Shown here piece after piece: positions 12,642 through 22,917 of a DNA stretch of 64,000 bases (position 1 is the first letter of the stretch; every line of letters starts with the position of its first letter). The position numbers and the translations under genes were made by a program. Below the pieces are notes generated by a model. It had not been told where the DNA came from and ran no database searches. It saw only the letters and a program-made list of their open reading frames with translations. Source of the stretch: Poa pratensis. Taxonomy: Eukaryota > Streptophyta > Magnoliopsida > Poales > Poaceae. The stretch covers positions 17,289,282-17,353,281 of the forward strand of contig CAMZMU010000111.1 of assembly GCA_947311845.1 (NCBI GenBank), read 5' to 3'.

Positions 12642-13541
12642 AAACCTTTACTCGTCCTCGAGTAAGTAAGGACATAGATCATTACATGCATCAATGGACT
12701 TATGGTTGATAAATAAATACGGGCATTGTATCATCATCATATTCAATTGCAAGATAAGATTAATGATCTAAAACTCATACATATGAGGGCAACATAAGTA
12801 GAACTCTAGCAATCACCCCTTACTTTTGAAAGCAAATAACCATTGTATGTTGGACAATCGAATCATATTGTTTTTCACATGCTTTTGCTCTTCATGGCAA
12901 GCATTATAATCTTTTATACTTTGCTGAAATTCAAAGACAAGATAAACTCTCATTGGATAACAAGTTCAAAAGAAGACAAATGAAAAGACAGATAGATATA
13001 AAAATTGTTATCACTCTTGCTTGACTAGTAACTAGTGCAAACTTTAGTCATGGATATCTCAATCAAGTTCCCATGCTCTACACAACCCTTTTCTTACACT
13101 TTCCATGGCTAGCTGAAATTTCAGGTGCCTTCCTTTCATTCACATTCAAGAGCATAAGTATTGAAATATCCATGATCATTAATTTGCTCAAAAGATACTA
13201 GGTTGTAACAAGAGTGTTTTATATCCTTTTCATTAAGTCTTCTCAACTTCTTATCCTACAAGACTATATCTTAACCTCAAACTATTAATTCACAAGTCTT
13301 TTTACTTCTTCTATATTGAGATAATTCTATAATTGTCCAACATACTCAAGTTAATTAATTTCAAGGCAAGATGTGATTGAAATTCTAAATATGCCACGCT
13401 CATTTGCATGAGTGTTACCCATAAATCCCCAAACAAGAGAATCATGGATGACACCATACTTTAATATTCATTGATAAACCATAAGATAGGGATACATGAT
13501 AATGCTCCATGAGCTCACACACGCCTAAGAGATATTGATAA
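12642..13541 (-). other. Non-coding region between ORF3 and the 3' LTR
   Basis: About 900 AT-rich bases without a credible ORF on either strand; typical untranslated tail of an Athila element. Confidence 0.6.
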
Positions 13542-14232
13542 CTAATCGATAAAAGCAAACACACCATGACTAGATAGATATGATAGATTGATAAAGAGAA
13601 AGACTAGATGGAACTCCCCCAAGCTTGGTGTCTTGCTAGAACTCCTCTCTTCTTTCACATTGCCTTCATAATAATTATCTTCAAGATCCCCAATGATCTT
13701 CATCATGAGGTTGTAAGCTTTTTCGAACTCTTTTGCGGCTTCTCCCAGTTTTTGCATGAGATTCTTCTCCACCGACTCTTTGCAAGGCTTCCACTCGGGC
13801 TTGGCACCTTCTTGTTGGGATCTTGCGATCCCATTCACCAGGATAGTTCTCTTGAGTGGTGCGCTGAAATTCCCTGTCAATAAGAGTAGAAGCTACGTTT
13901 TTGCTCGCAAGGAAGTGCCTGGGAACCTTCCCTCCGGTCTGCATGCGCGCGCCCCGCCTCTTGTTTCCAAGAGAGTGGTTCACCCTCACGCCGGCAACAG
14001 CAATGGGTGATGGAGGTGCTGTCGCCAAGGGCGCGATGTCGACGGAGGGCTTGTGCTCTTCTTCTTCAGCTTCTTGCTTGTCCATCTCCTCTTCATCAAG
14101 CTTGTAGTCTTCATCGTCGGAGTAGTCCTTCCTCTTCCTATTCCTCCTCCATATGGACGTGGGGCTGTACCCATCGAGTTCATCATCATCGTCGTCCATG
14201 GAGGAGCATTGGTAGGAGTCTCCCGAAGACAT
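13542..14232 (-). pseudogene. ORF3 behind pol of the Athila element (envelope-position gene), frame-broken
   Basis: Starts at ATG 14232. The first part is highly acidic (run DDDDDELDGYS, later EEEMDKQEAEEEEHK) with a basic patch RRNRKRK between. The open frame runs to 13681, but from about 13880 the natural-looking text (KLGEAAKEFEKAYNLMMKI, a probable helix) is in another frame that stops at 13542, so one frame shift breaks it. It sits where Athila elements carry an envelope-like gene, but I see no signal peptide or membrane helix, so I do not call it envelope. The function is unknown; the charge pattern suggests a nuclear or nucleic-acid-linked protein. It has its own promoter-like region (14316-14431). 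Confidence 0.55.
13612..13626 (-). other. Second, internal polypurine-tract copy
   Basis: Exact 15-base duplicate of the tract at 12627-12641, 985 bp further inside, within the end of ORF3. Possible secondary plus-strand primer. Confidence 0.5.
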
Positions 14233-14315
14233 GGCTAAAAACCTGACAGGCAGAAACAGCAAAAGAAAGAATCGCTCGAGAACGCTCGGTGCGAGATTAG
14301 ATCGACAGAGAGGGG

Positions 14316-14431
14316 TATATATTGAGAGTTTTTGGGTCAAGGCGAAGCGTCGGGATCGAAAACGAGACGAAAAAGGACTCCGAGGTGGAAAAGGGACAGC
14401 CCCACGCGGCCAGGTACATGGGCCGCGTGGG
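14316..14431 (-). promoter_or_regulatory. Putative internal promoter of ORF3
   Basis: On the minus strand in order: palindrome arms CCCACGCGGCC and GGCCGCGTGGG (14401-14411 and 14421-14431), 59 bases, CTTGACCCAAAAAC (14328-14341), then TATATA (14316-14322), then 84 bases of leader to the ORF3 start at 14232. The same modules at nearly the same spacing form the promoter region of the Athila-like LTR at 10439-10552. Confidence 0.55.
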
Positions 14432-14557
14432 CCCCTCTCTTTCTCCCTCGGGTCTCCGTTTCGTCCAGTTTTCTTGTCCCATACGATGATTTCCATAAAA
14501 ATTGACCTCCGTAAAATTTATGCAATTCCGAGAAACTTTCCAACAGTAAGTTACCTT

Positions 14558-16054
14558 CTATTGATTTAGGGTTTCTGAAACTGCACGGTTTCTCTCAATT
14601 ACCTCCTCCGGTGTTTGTAAATTCAACTCCTCCACCCTTCCGATGAAGCTCTTTCCTGCAATATAAGGTTTAAGGCGTTGTCCATTGACTACATGAGGTT
14701 TACCTTTCATGTCACCGTGAAGACGGATAGCTCCTGAACGGTACACCTCCTGTATCACTAATGGTCCCTGCCACTTTGAAGCTAGCTTCCCTGCAGAAAA
14801 CTTGAAACGAGAGTTGTATAATAAAACTTGATCACCTACTTTGAATTCCTTTTTCTTAATTTTCTTGTCATGCCAAATCTTAACTTTTTCTTTAAACATC
14901 CTGGCACTTTCATAAGCTTCATTTCTCCATTCGTCAAGTAGGTTTAGGTCAAGAATTCTCTTTTCTCCCGCAGTTTTAAAATCAAAGTTCAGTTGTTTAA
15001 TAGCCCATCTAGCTTTATGTTCTAGTTCAACAGGTAAGTGACAAGCTTTTCCATAAACCATTTTATAAGGAGACATTCCCATAGGATTTTTAAAAGCAGT
15101 TCTATAAGCCCACAAAGCATCATTAATCTTAATTGGCCAATCAGATCTAGACTTATTCACTGTCTTTTCCAAAATGAGTTTAATTTCCCTATTGCTTAAT
15201 TCAACTTGCCCACTTGTTTGAGGATGATAAGGAGATGCAATTCTATGGTTAACATCATATTTTGCCAAAGTTTTTCTAAGAACACCATGCAAGAAATGAG
15301 AACCACCATCAGTAATTAAGAACCTAGGAACACCAAACCTGGGGAAAATGATGTCCTTGAGCATCTTCATTGCTGTGGCATGATCTGCACTTTTGGTTGG
15401 AATTGCTTCCACCCACTTTGTAACATAGTCAACTGCAACCAAAATGTGAGTATGCTTTGTCTTTGATTCTGGGAAAGGACCCATAAAGTCAAAACCCCAC
15501 ACATCAAATGGTTCAAGTGGCAATGAATAATTCATAGGCATTTCATTCCTCCTACCAATGTTTCCTACTCTTTGACATTTATCACAAGATTTAACATATT
15601 CAGCACAGTCCTTAAATAAAGTAGGCCAATAGAAACCAGATTGTAATACCTTTGCTCCTGTGCGATCTCCTGCATGATGCCCTCCATAGGGACTGTCATG
15701 ACAATCTCTTATAATAGCCTGTTGTTCATGCTCAGGTACACAACGTCTAATAATACCATCCACACTTTTCTTATAGAGGAAAGGATCATCCCAAAAATAA
15801 TGTCTAAGATCATAAAAGAATTTCTTTCTTTGTTGAGAAGTGAAGTGTGGAGGCAAAACTTTACCAACAATAAAATTTGCATAGTTGGCAAACCAAGGAG
15901 ATGCAACTTTAGCACTAGAAACATTAACAATTGCAAGTTGTTCATTAACAAAGCTATCATTAATAGGAATAGGATCATCAGGTATGCTTTCCATCCTAGA
16001 GAGATGATCAGCAACTTGATTATCCTCCCCTTTCCTATCAACAATGTAAATCAA
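14558..16054 (-). CDS. Athila integrase (pol C-terminal part)
   Basis: 498 residues open. Begins at the end of RNase H ([10 protein letters not shown]). An HHCC zinc-binding region follows ([19 protein letters not shown]). The catalytic core shows the first acidic residue in WGFDFMGPF, the second in [10 protein letters not shown] and the glutamate in [11 protein letters not shown]. The C-terminal part has the [12 protein letters not shown] fold used for target binding. Integrase inserts the cDNA into the genome, leaving 5-bp duplications, consistent with ATGTG here. The ATG is internal to pol; the frame overlaps the reverse-transcriptase ORF at 16038-16054, a frame break rather than a true start. 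Confidence 0.9.
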   Translation of the reverse strand: MIYIVDRKGEDNQVADHLSRMESIPDDPIPINDSFVNEQLAIVNVSSAKVASPWFANYANFIVGKVLPPHFTSQQRKKFFYDLRHYFWDDPFLYKKSVDGIIRRCVPEHEQQAIIRDCHDSPYGGHHAGDRTGAKVLQSGFYWPTLFKDCAEYVKSCDKCQRVGNIGRRNEMPMNYSLPLEPFDVWGFDFMGPFPESKTKHTHILVAVDYVTKWVEAIPTKSADHATAMKMLKDIIFPRFGVPRFLITDGGSHFLHGVLRKTLAKYDVNHRIASPYHPQTSGQVELSNREIKLILEKTVNKSRSDWPIKINDALWAYRTAFKNPMGMSPYKMVYGKACHLPVELEHKARWAIKQLNFDFKTAGEKRILDLNLLDEWRNEAYESARMFKEKVKIWHDKKIKKKEFKVGDQVLLYNSRFKFSAGKLASKWQGPLVIQEVYRSGAIRLHGDMKGKPHVVNGQRLKPYIAGKSFIGRVEELNLQTPEEVIERNRAVSETLNQ

Positions 16055-17900
16055 ATTCTTGCAATAGAAGTACCCATCTTATTAGTCTAGGCTTAGCATC
16101 TTTCTTATTCATCAAGTATTTAATAGCAGAATGATCAGTATGTATTGTGACTTTTGAATCAGTAATATAAGGTCTAAACTTGTCACAAGCAAACAGTACT
16201 GCTAAAAATTCTTTCTCAGTTGTAGCATAATTCTTTTGAGCAGCATCAAGTGTTCTACTAGCATAATAAATAACATTCAGTTTCTTATCAACACGTTGGC
16301 CCAAAACAGCCCCAACTGCATAATCACTAGCATCACACATAATTTCAAAAGGCAAGTTCCAATCAGGAGGTTGAATAATGGGAGCAGTGATTAAAGCATT
16401 CTTCAAAATATTAAAGGACTCAATGCAATCATCATTAAAAGAGAAAGGAACATCCTTTTGCAGAAGATTGGTTAGAGGTTTTGATATTTTGGAGAAATCC
16501 TTAATGAACCTACGGTAAAAACCTGCATGCCCAAGAAAACTTCTTATACCTTTGAGGTCCCTTGGATATGGTAGTTTTTCAATAGCTTCAATCTTTGCTG
16601 GATCAACTTCTATTCCTTCTCCAGAAATCTTATGCCCAAGAACTATACCCTCAGTAACCATGAAGTGACACTTCTCCCAATTAAGAACCAAGTGTTGGTC
16701 TTCACAACGCTGTAAAACTTTGTTAAGGTTGAACAAGCAATTATCGAAGGAAGTACCATACACAGAAAAATCATCCATAAAAACCTCCATTATCTTTTCA
16801 ATATAATCAGCAAATATAGCATTCATGCATCTTTGAAAAGTAGCAGGAGCATTACATAAACCGAATGGCATTCTCCTGTAAGCAAAAGTACCATATGGGC
16901 AAGTAAAAGTGGTCTTTTCTTGATCATCCTTATGGACAGGAATTTGCGAGAAACCTGAATAACCATCTAGATAGCAAAAGTGAGAGTGTTTAGACAACCT
17001 TTCTAGCATTTGATCAATAAATGGCAATGGATAATGATCTTTTCGAGTTGCTTTATTCAATTTTCTGAAATCAATAACCATCCTATAACCAACTACAGTA
17101 CGTTGAGCCACAAGTTCATCCTTTTCATTTGGAACAACAGTCATTCCACCCTTTTTAGGAACACAATGAACAGGACTAACCCACTTACTGTCAGCTATAG
17201 GATAAATGATACCAGCTTCAATAAGTCTTATTACCTCTTTCCTTACCACTTCTTTCATTTTTGGATGGAGGCGGCGTTGAAAATCAACAACAGGTTTTGC
17301 ATCTTCCTCCAGATTAATTTTATGCATACATAGAGCGGGGCTTATACCTTTAAGATCATCAAGAGAGTATCCAATGGCTGGTCGGTGAGCTTTTAGCACA
17401 TCAAGTAATTTCTCTTCCTCTTCAGCTGAAAGGTTAGCACTAATAATGACAGGATATATGCTCTTCTCATCCAAATATGCATATTTCAGATTTGCAGGCA
17501 AAGGTTTCAATTCAAAACTAGGATCCCCTTTAGGTGGTGGTAGCACTCCTAAATTATCAGGTGGGATATGCAATTGTAATTGTGGTGGTTGTTGCCATAA
17601 TATTTGTTCCAAAGCCTCTTTTTCCTCATCATTAAATGGTTCATCTTGATTAAGCATATAACGTTCTACAACATCAGTTGAAGCTACAGCTATATGAGCA
17701 AGAGTTTCAATTAAATTATTAGGAATTGGCTCTTTCTCAACATGTTTATCAGCAAATTTGGAAAAGTTAAATTCAAGTTTCTCACCAGCACATTTAATAA
17801 ACACTTTCTCTTTAGGCAAATTAATTTCAGCACCAACAGTATGTAAGAAAGGTCTACCAAAAATGATAGGACAAAATGAATCTTGAGGACAACCAAGCAC
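16038..17900 (-). CDS. Athila reverse transcriptase and RNase H
   Basis: 620 residues. The first 150 are a linker that follows the protease. The polymerase has the pattern [51 protein letters not shown] and the catalytic box [10 protein letters not shown]. RNase H follows with [26 protein letters not shown] and [10 protein letters not shown], keeping the acidic residues. It copies the RNA genome into DNA and removes the RNA. The frame is fully open and looks functional by itself; breaks on both sides separate it from protease and integrase. Confidence 0.92.
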   Translation of the reverse strand: MLGCPQDSFCPIIFGRPFLHTVGAEINLPKEKVFIKCAGEKLEFNFSKFADKHVEKEPIPNNLIETLAHIAVASTDVVERYMLNQDEPFNDEEKEALEQILWQQPPQLQLHIPPDNLGVLPPPKGDPSFELKPLPANLKYAYLDEKSIYPVIISANLSAEEEEKLLDVLKAHRPAIGYSLDDLKGISPALCMHKINLEEDAKPVVDFQRRLHPKMKEVVRKEVIRLIEAGIIYPIADSKWVSPVHCVPKKGGMTVVPNEKDELVAQRTVVGYRMVIDFRKLNKATRKDHYPLPFIDQMLERLSKHSHFCYLDGYSGFSQIPVHKDDQEKTTFTCPYGTFAYRRMPFGLCNAPATFQRCMNAIFADYIEKIMEVFMDDFSVYGTSFDNCLFNLNKVLQRCEDQHLVLNWEKCHFMVTEGIVLGHKISGEGIEVDPAKIEAIEKLPYPRDLKGIRSFLGHAGFYRRFIKDFSKISKPLTNLLQKDVPFSFNDDCIESFNILKNALITAPIIQPPDWNLPFEIMCDASDYAVGAVLGQRVDKKLNVIYYASRTLDAAQKNYATTEKEFLAVLFACDKFRPYITDSKVTIHTDHSAIKYLMNKKDAKPRLIRWVLLLQEFDLHC

Positions 17901-17920
17901 AATAAAATCAGCAGGGTATT

Positions 17921-18577
17921 TTATTTTGCCAACAATACTTCAACATCTCTAACAATTCCAAATGGACTAATATAATCTTTATTAGCAAGTTGAATTGTCA
18001 TACCTGTCTCTTCCATAACAATGGGATCAATATCAGGCTTGATCTCAAGATAAAGAGAATATGGAATGACACTAATACTTGCTCCAATATCACATAGACC
18101 ATGATAACTTGAAGTCCCAATAGAGCATGATATAACAGGTTTCCCAACTTTGGCCGAATTACCTTTGATGACTTTGGTAGCATCTTCACATAGATAAACA
18201 TCCACTGGGTCTTCTTCATTTAGTTGCTTGATAACAGAAATTTGAGTGTTGACTTCCACCTGTTCATAAGGCTGAGAACATCTTTTGTTACTCTTGTTAG
18301 TAACAGCTTTAAGTAAATTCTCCTTAACTTGGTTTGGAAATGGAGGTGGTTCAACATACTCCTCAATTGTCACAGATGACATTGGTTCAACCTGTTTAAT
18401 AACTTTAGGAACAACAATAGATTGTTTAACAGGTTCAACATAAACTTCAAATCCACTTTTTGGAACACAGATATGATCAGCAAAACCTTTAGCTATTTCA
18501 ATTATAACATAAGGATCAAGACCAAAAGTATCACTCAGATTTTTAAACAAATAGAAGTAGAGAAATTCTCTACACAT
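17921..18577 (-). CDS. Athila Gag C-terminus and aspartic protease
   Basis: 218 residues. A low-complexity Gag tail rich in V, E and P leads to the retroviral-type protease: the active-site box reads [11 protein letters not shown], with D-x-G where most families have D-T/S-G, then the flap region. No zinc knuckle was seen. The protease would cut Gag-Pol into its parts. It is in a different frame from the gag ORF upstream (overlap 18535-18577) and from the polymerase ORF downstream, so shifts are needed on both sides. Confidence 0.8.
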   Translation of the reverse strand: MCREFLYFYLFKNLSDTFGLDPYVIIEIAKGFADHICVPKSGFEVYVEPVKQSIVVPKVIKQVEPMSSVTIEEYVEPPPFPNQVKENLLKAVTNKSNKRCSQPYEQVEVNTQISVIKQLNEEDPVDVYLCEDATKVIKGNSAKVGKPVISCSIGTSSYHGLCDIGASISVIPYSLYLEIKPDIDPIVMEETGMTIQLANKDYISPFGIVRDVEVLLAK

Positions 18578-19271
18578 GAATATTCATAATCAAAATATGG
18601 CTCATTACCTTTATCAAGATCCCAGTGGCTAGTATTTTCAGAAATAGTCTCCAATAAATTCCATGCTTCTTCTTCAGTGTTATTAGTAAAACTTCCACCA
18701 GATGAATTATCCAGAATCTCCTTGTGCTTCATAGGTAGTCTCACATAAAAGTTTATCAATATAAGTTTCCTTGTAAGATCATGACATGGATTCTTGCGAA
18801 GGAGTTCCTTTAACCTCCCCCAAGCTTGAGTAATACTCTCTCCCAGATGTGGCCAGAAATTGAATATATAGCAGCGGTTATCATAAGCTTCTTTAGGAGT
18901 AAAATATTTAAGAAAGAAAACCTTCCTCAAGATACTCCATTCATTCTGGACCTCTTCATCCAAAGACCTGTACCAATCACGAGCATTACCAGATAAAGAC
19001 AAATACAATAGCTTCCTTTTTACCTGATCCTCTGAAATACCAGGTAGTCTGAATAAGCCACATATGTCCTCAATTATTTCCATGTGCTCGCGTGCCGACT
19101 TAGTTCCATCTCCTGTAAATGGATTTTTCATAACTCTTTTAACATGACCCATGGGAATTTTATATCCCACTTTAGGTACTCAGACACAGTAGTTTCAACC
19201 ACCTTTGCAGTAGTGGCATAAGCACTTTCATATAGAGCAAGATGCAGCGAGGCACGATTCATAAATGCCAT
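18535..19271 (-). pseudogene. Athila Gag N-terminal part
   Basis: The capsid-type domain (Retrotrans_gag): GDGTKSAREHMEIIEDICGLF, LSGNARDWYRSL and FFLKYFTPKEAYDNRCYIF. A longer frame starts at ATG 19271 and meets this frame at about 19170, where one shift is required; a second shift lies at its end before the protease part. Gag forms the particle in which reverse transcription occurs. Confidence 0.8.
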
Positions 19272-19334
19272 AGTAACAATGAGATAAACAGCTTTCAAGT
19301 TTCCTTACCAAACTTCTTACCAATAGCGCTACGC

Positions 19335-19352
19335 TCCCCGGCAACGGCGCCA
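19335..19352 (-). other. Primer binding site (tRNA-Asp)
   Basis: The plus strand reads TCCCCGGCAACGGCGCCA, identical to the 3' end of plant tRNA-Asp, so the element's own strand is its complement. It lies 11 bases inside the 5' LTR. Confidence 0.92.
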
Positions 19353-19363
19353 GAAAAGTATCT

Positions 19364-20873
19364 TGATGGCTCCCAAGTGCAGGAGATCAATTGTAGTACC
19401 TTTCAATTAGAAAAGGTTGTCGAACCCACGAGGAGCTGAAGGTATTGGTTAGTAAGATTGATAAATAAAACAATAAAAGATGCAAGTGTTTTTGGTATTT
19501 TCAGTTGTATAATTGCAAGCAGATAACAGATAGCAAGTGAAAGCTCTCAAAGAGAGAAAGCCCAATCCTCTTATGTGGCAAGAGGACAAGCTCAAGTGAT
19601 GTGTAACTTATATGTGGCAAACGTTCCCGAGGGCGGCATGGATGATGCTAGGCATAGAGATTTATTAAACAACACGTTGAATATCTTGTCAAGTTTTAAT
19701 CTCTTTGGACGGAGCCATAATTAGGTATAGCTAAATAAATAAACTACAACCCCTTATGATGGATCATGTGGCCAAGCAAATGACTGCACAAGAATTATTA
19801 AGACATAAAGTCCCACCATAGCATTACACTCTAAGGTCCCCGATACTAATACCCTCATAATATAACTTCATGACTCGGTCTCAGGTTTACGTGTCCTCCC
19901 AAGTCTCCATCAATTCATTACACTACGGTGTTCTCCTATGAGCCCATAAAGGTGAAGTGTTGTGCAGTCGACGTTCGCACAACACCATCATAGAATCACA
20001 TAAAAGATAAACTCTTGACAAAATACCAACACATGTCATATATAAATCATGCCAATTCATCCTATGCCCTCAGGAACATACGGGAACTACTCACAACGTG
20101 CGAACATGATCATAATCAGTGGCATAAGTGGTACAACACAATCTGAAATTATAACTTCACCACCAAATAATGACAAGTACTCAATCACAAACATGAATAG
20201 TAGCACAAGACAAGTATCTAGGGTATAGCAACTCTCAAACTGCGAGGGGAACGGAGTGGATCACGGTGATGATGATGGTGATGGTGCTGGTCTTGATGGG
20301 GGTGATGATGTAGAGGCCTCCTCCCACGCCAAGGAGGAGAGGTGATGACGATGACGATGATTTCCCCCTTCTCCGGAGTTCCGGAGCAGCAGGATCTGAC
20401 CCCCCTCGGAAGGGATCAGGAGTTTCGCCGCCGCCGCGACCTCGGATGGACTTGGAAAAATTAGGGCGTTACTTTTCGGGCGAGACGAAGGCGTCGATAA
20501 AAAGCCCCAGGCGAGGAGGTGCCCGAGGCACCTTTGGGTGGTCCCACGCGGCCAGGTACATGGGCCGCGTGGGCCACCCCCATTTGGCCCTCGTGGCTCT
20601 CCTCTCTTCGGTCTTCTTCCCTCTGCCTTTCTCCCGATGAAAAACTGACGCAGTATTTTTCCTTTTATTATTTGAGGTCCTGTAGCTCCTGAAACATTAA
20701 AGACAAGAAAAGGGGTTTTCTGCCTCCCAGAAATTAAATACCAAAAATAGGGACTTTGTATGAAAGTCCCCAAAATCATCTAAAACATGTAGAAACAATC
20801 ATATAATCATGCAAATAACATTCTAGTATGATACTAAAAGTTATATAAATGATGATATAAAATGCACGTATCA
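19364..20873 (-). repeat. 5' LTR of the Athila element
   Basis: 1510 bp, the partner of 11114-12627. Contains the same palindrome (arms 20543-20553 and 20563-20573). Ends at 20873 next to the right ATGTG duplication. Confidence 0.93.
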
Positions 20874-21002
20874 ATGTGACAACGGCATATGTATTGAGTG
20901 ACACAATACAGCCCAACATCCTTTATCTGGGGGTAAAAAGGAAGAAGTATGATGTGGGAGTGACAACAAACCACGCTAGCCTTACGAGGGTGACCCTAGC
21001 AA

Positions 21003-21627
21003 CAGTCTGACAACACGGGCAGGCACCACACACAGCAGTGCGAAGAGAGTCGAGCTGACGCCAGATAGCAGCACTTTGCGTGTAGAACTGATCAATGGTA
21101 GAGTCACCCTGCTGAAGATCATGCTCCTGACGAACCACAGACAGATATAGAGCATCTCCGGACGGCTGATGACGCTGACGAAGGTGAGCCCACATGTCAG
21201 CGACAGTACTGAGGCCCATAAACTCAGAGGCAAACTGCGGTAGAACACTGGCGGTGAGAACAGCCGCAGCACGAGCATCATCATCAATCCACTGGGTGTA
21301 AGCAGTCAGATCCAAACGGTAGGTCTCAAGGGCGTCAGAATGCTCCTTGACCTGCCGGTCATACGCAGCAATGGCAACATCATCCACACTCTTAGCTGCA
21401 TCCTTTGCAGCCTGAGTAGCATCAGCAGCAAGAACTGGTGGCGTCGGCGGAATAGGAGCAGTAGGAGCAATAGGGCATGGCGGACACTAGACCTCGCCGG
21501 AAAGCACACCCCAGAGACGAAGACCACGCATATGAATGTGCATAAAGGTAGCGAAATCAGGATAATTCGTGCCATCAAAGATCACCGAGCAGCGAGGAAT
21601 CGCGACATAGCCCGACGATGCAGACAT
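21003..21627 (-). pseudogene. Copia gag fragment
   Basis: Starts at ATG 21627 with the Copia gag opening (VIFDGTNYPDFATFMHIHMRG, LRLWGVLSGEV), stops at once after that motif, and continues in another frame as VDDVAIAAYDRQ, DDDARAAAVLTASVLP, WAHLRQRHQPSGDALYLSVV and DSTIDQFYTQSAAIWRQLDSL (UBN2-type gag). It loses similarity after CGACPCCQTV, where foreign sequence joins. It would have been the particle protein; this copy is dead. Confidence 0.85.
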
Positions 21628-22124
21628 CTCCACCTTTTTTTTCGATTTTTTTTTACAGGACGAAAGTCAACACAGATCAGAGAGCTTCCGTGCTGGAAAC
21701 GGAGGCGACCTGGTGACTAGAAGTGATCTCGATCTGCAAGCTGGTCTCGATCTGGAGGCAGATGCGTCTCGATCTGGAGGCAACGGGCGAGCGGCAGTGG
21801 CCCAAGGCGAGCGGCAGCGGCCCAAGGCAGGACTTCGGGCCGGACGGCTTCGGCCGGAGATGATGGGCAGACGCGGGCGCAGCTCTCGCGAGGACGAAGA
21901 TGGAGCGGCCGGAAACGGAGGCTGCCGGGGCGGTGGCGGCCGGGGACGGAGGCTGCCAGAGACGGGACGGCCGGGGACGAGGGCGGCCGGGGCGGTGACG
22001 ACCGGAGACGGAAGCGGCCGTGACGGTGGCTGCCGGAGAGAGAGCTCGATCGATTCGATCTGTACGAAACCGGCAGCTGGAAAAACAAAACTGCACGAGT
22101 TGCGCGTGCGTGGAGCCCTAACCT

Positions 22125-22137
22125 AGCTCTGATACCA
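22125..22137 (-). other. Primer binding site of the short-LTR Copia element
   Basis: The plus strand reads AGCTCTGATACCA, the complement of TGGTATCAGAGCT, directly next to the LTR. Confidence 0.9.
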
Positions 22138-22266
22138 TGTTAGGAATATGCAACTTGTATTCCACGGGGGCCAAAGGCCACAATATATCGTACATGTACA
22201 GGTGTAAATATGCAGGGAGCCCCCTATCTAATAGGGAAACTACAATATACAAATATCTCTCTAACA
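22138..22266 (-). repeat. Short LTR, 129 bp
   Basis: Begins TGTTAG and ends CTAACA, a perfect 6-bp inverted terminus, and abuts the primer site. Unusually short for an LTR attached to a Copia gag. Confidence 0.8.
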
Positions 22267-22673
22267 AGGGTGTGCGGGCTGCGGCGGTTGGGGAAAAGGG
22301 AATGGAACCGTGGGAGGGTTTTTTCGGATTTAGGGTTTTTTGGGGGTATATATACATGTGTCTAACTCTCTCTGGTATCCTGTCCCGACATGTCATAGCG
22401 GGTACCGGGTATGTCGGGTATGGATAGTGGTGTACCAGATCCGTCACCGCAATAACCGTTGGGGAGTGTTTTAGCACTGATAAGATCCCCACGGGTAGTA
22501 ATATGCAACCAAAACCGTCCCCTAATAGGTGAATTAACCACCGGTTATCGGGGAATGGATATCCATTGCCAAATTGAGCCAGGGCCAGATCGAACGAGTA
22601 CTAATACGTAGGCAGTAAAATTTCCCACGCCCCGGGCCATTGCCCCTGCTGCCCGGGACTAGCTCCACCCCTG
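22267..22673. other. hAT interior, right part
   Basis: Non-coding. 22380-22560 has GGGTACCGGGTATG, AACCGTTGG, ACCGTCCCC and TAACCACCGGTTAT, motifs also seen near the left end (9583-9720). Ends with the right terminal repeat at 22673. Confidence 0.5.
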
Positions 22674-22742
22674 GTGGCGGCGATGGTGCGAATCGCCGGC
22701 GAGAGGAAAAAGATGGAGCGCGTGGGAGCGAATGAATCAGGT

Positions 22743-22917
22743 CACACCGGCGCTGTGGGTATGACGGGCGGGCCACCCCTGTCATAGGGCATGTCCGCCC
22801 AATGTCCGGCACCCCGAGGGGGCCTCCAACACACCGGCGCTGTGTGTATGACGGGCGGGTCACCCCTGTCGGAGGGCATGTCCGCCCCACGTCCGGCACC
22901 GCCGAGGGGGCCTCCAA
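22743..22917. repeat. Tandem duplication, two 87-bp units, in the Harbinger end
   Basis: Units 22743-22829 and 22830-22917 share CACACCGGCGCTGTG, ATGACGGGCGGG and GAGGGGGCCTCCAA with few differences. They lie between the transposase leader and the Harbinger terminus. Confidence 0.85.

Larger units (their letters stand above)
11114..20873 (-). mobile_element. Complete Athila-type Ty3 retrotransposon, 9760 bp
   Basis: Two near-identical LTRs (11114-12627 and 19364-20873) with a perfect 5-bp target duplication ATGTG (11109-11113, 20874-20878). All coding is on the minus strand, in the order gag, protease, reverse transcriptase, RNase H, integrase, then an extra ORF. The primer site is an exact 18-base match to the 3' end of plant tRNA-Asp, as in the Athila lineage, and the polymerase motif FMDDF fits Athila. 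LTR similarity points to a recent insertion. Gag, the pol junctions and ORF3 have frame breaks. Confidence 0.94.
21003..22266 (-). mobile_element. Truncated Copia element with a very short LTR
   Basis: A 129-bp LTR (22138-22266), a methionine-tRNA primer site and the N-terminal part of gag remain, all on the minus strand. Everything from mid-gag on is missing at about 21003, where Athila-like LTR sequence takes over. The leader 21628-22124 is GC-rich with repeated GGCCGGGGACGG and GGCGAGCGGCAG words and contains only chance ORFs. Confidence 0.75.
9051..22673. mobile_element. hAT-type DNA transposon hosting nested retrotransposons
   Basis: The left end CAGTGGCGGAGCCAG and the inverted right end CAGGGGTGGAGCTAG agree at 12 of 15 positions. 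They are flanked by 8-bp duplications GTGGCGGT (9043-9050) and GTGGCGGC (22674-22681), 7 of 8 identical; 8 bp is diagnostic for hAT. No hAT transposase is visible, so it is non-autonomous or its gene was lost. Its own sequence is about 9051-10138 plus 22267-22673. The rest is inserted Athila and Copia material. Confidence 0.7.

Noticed and set aside
13542..14232. Envelope gene in the Athila element
   Set aside because: Right position, but no signal peptide, membrane helix or cleavage motif is visible; described only as ORF3.
10134..21008. Solo-LTR call with a 5-bp duplication
   Set aside because: GCGTG on the left and GTCTG on the right do not match, and the right boundary is only approximate; left as solo or truncated.
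21713..22126. Plus-strand ORF of 137 residues rich in G and R
   Set aside because: Antisense of the GC-rich leader of the short-LTR Copia element.
9583..22545. A second, inner Ac-like hAT with its own ends
   Set aside because: Shared motifs exist, but no terminal repeat pair with an 8-bp duplication could be found.
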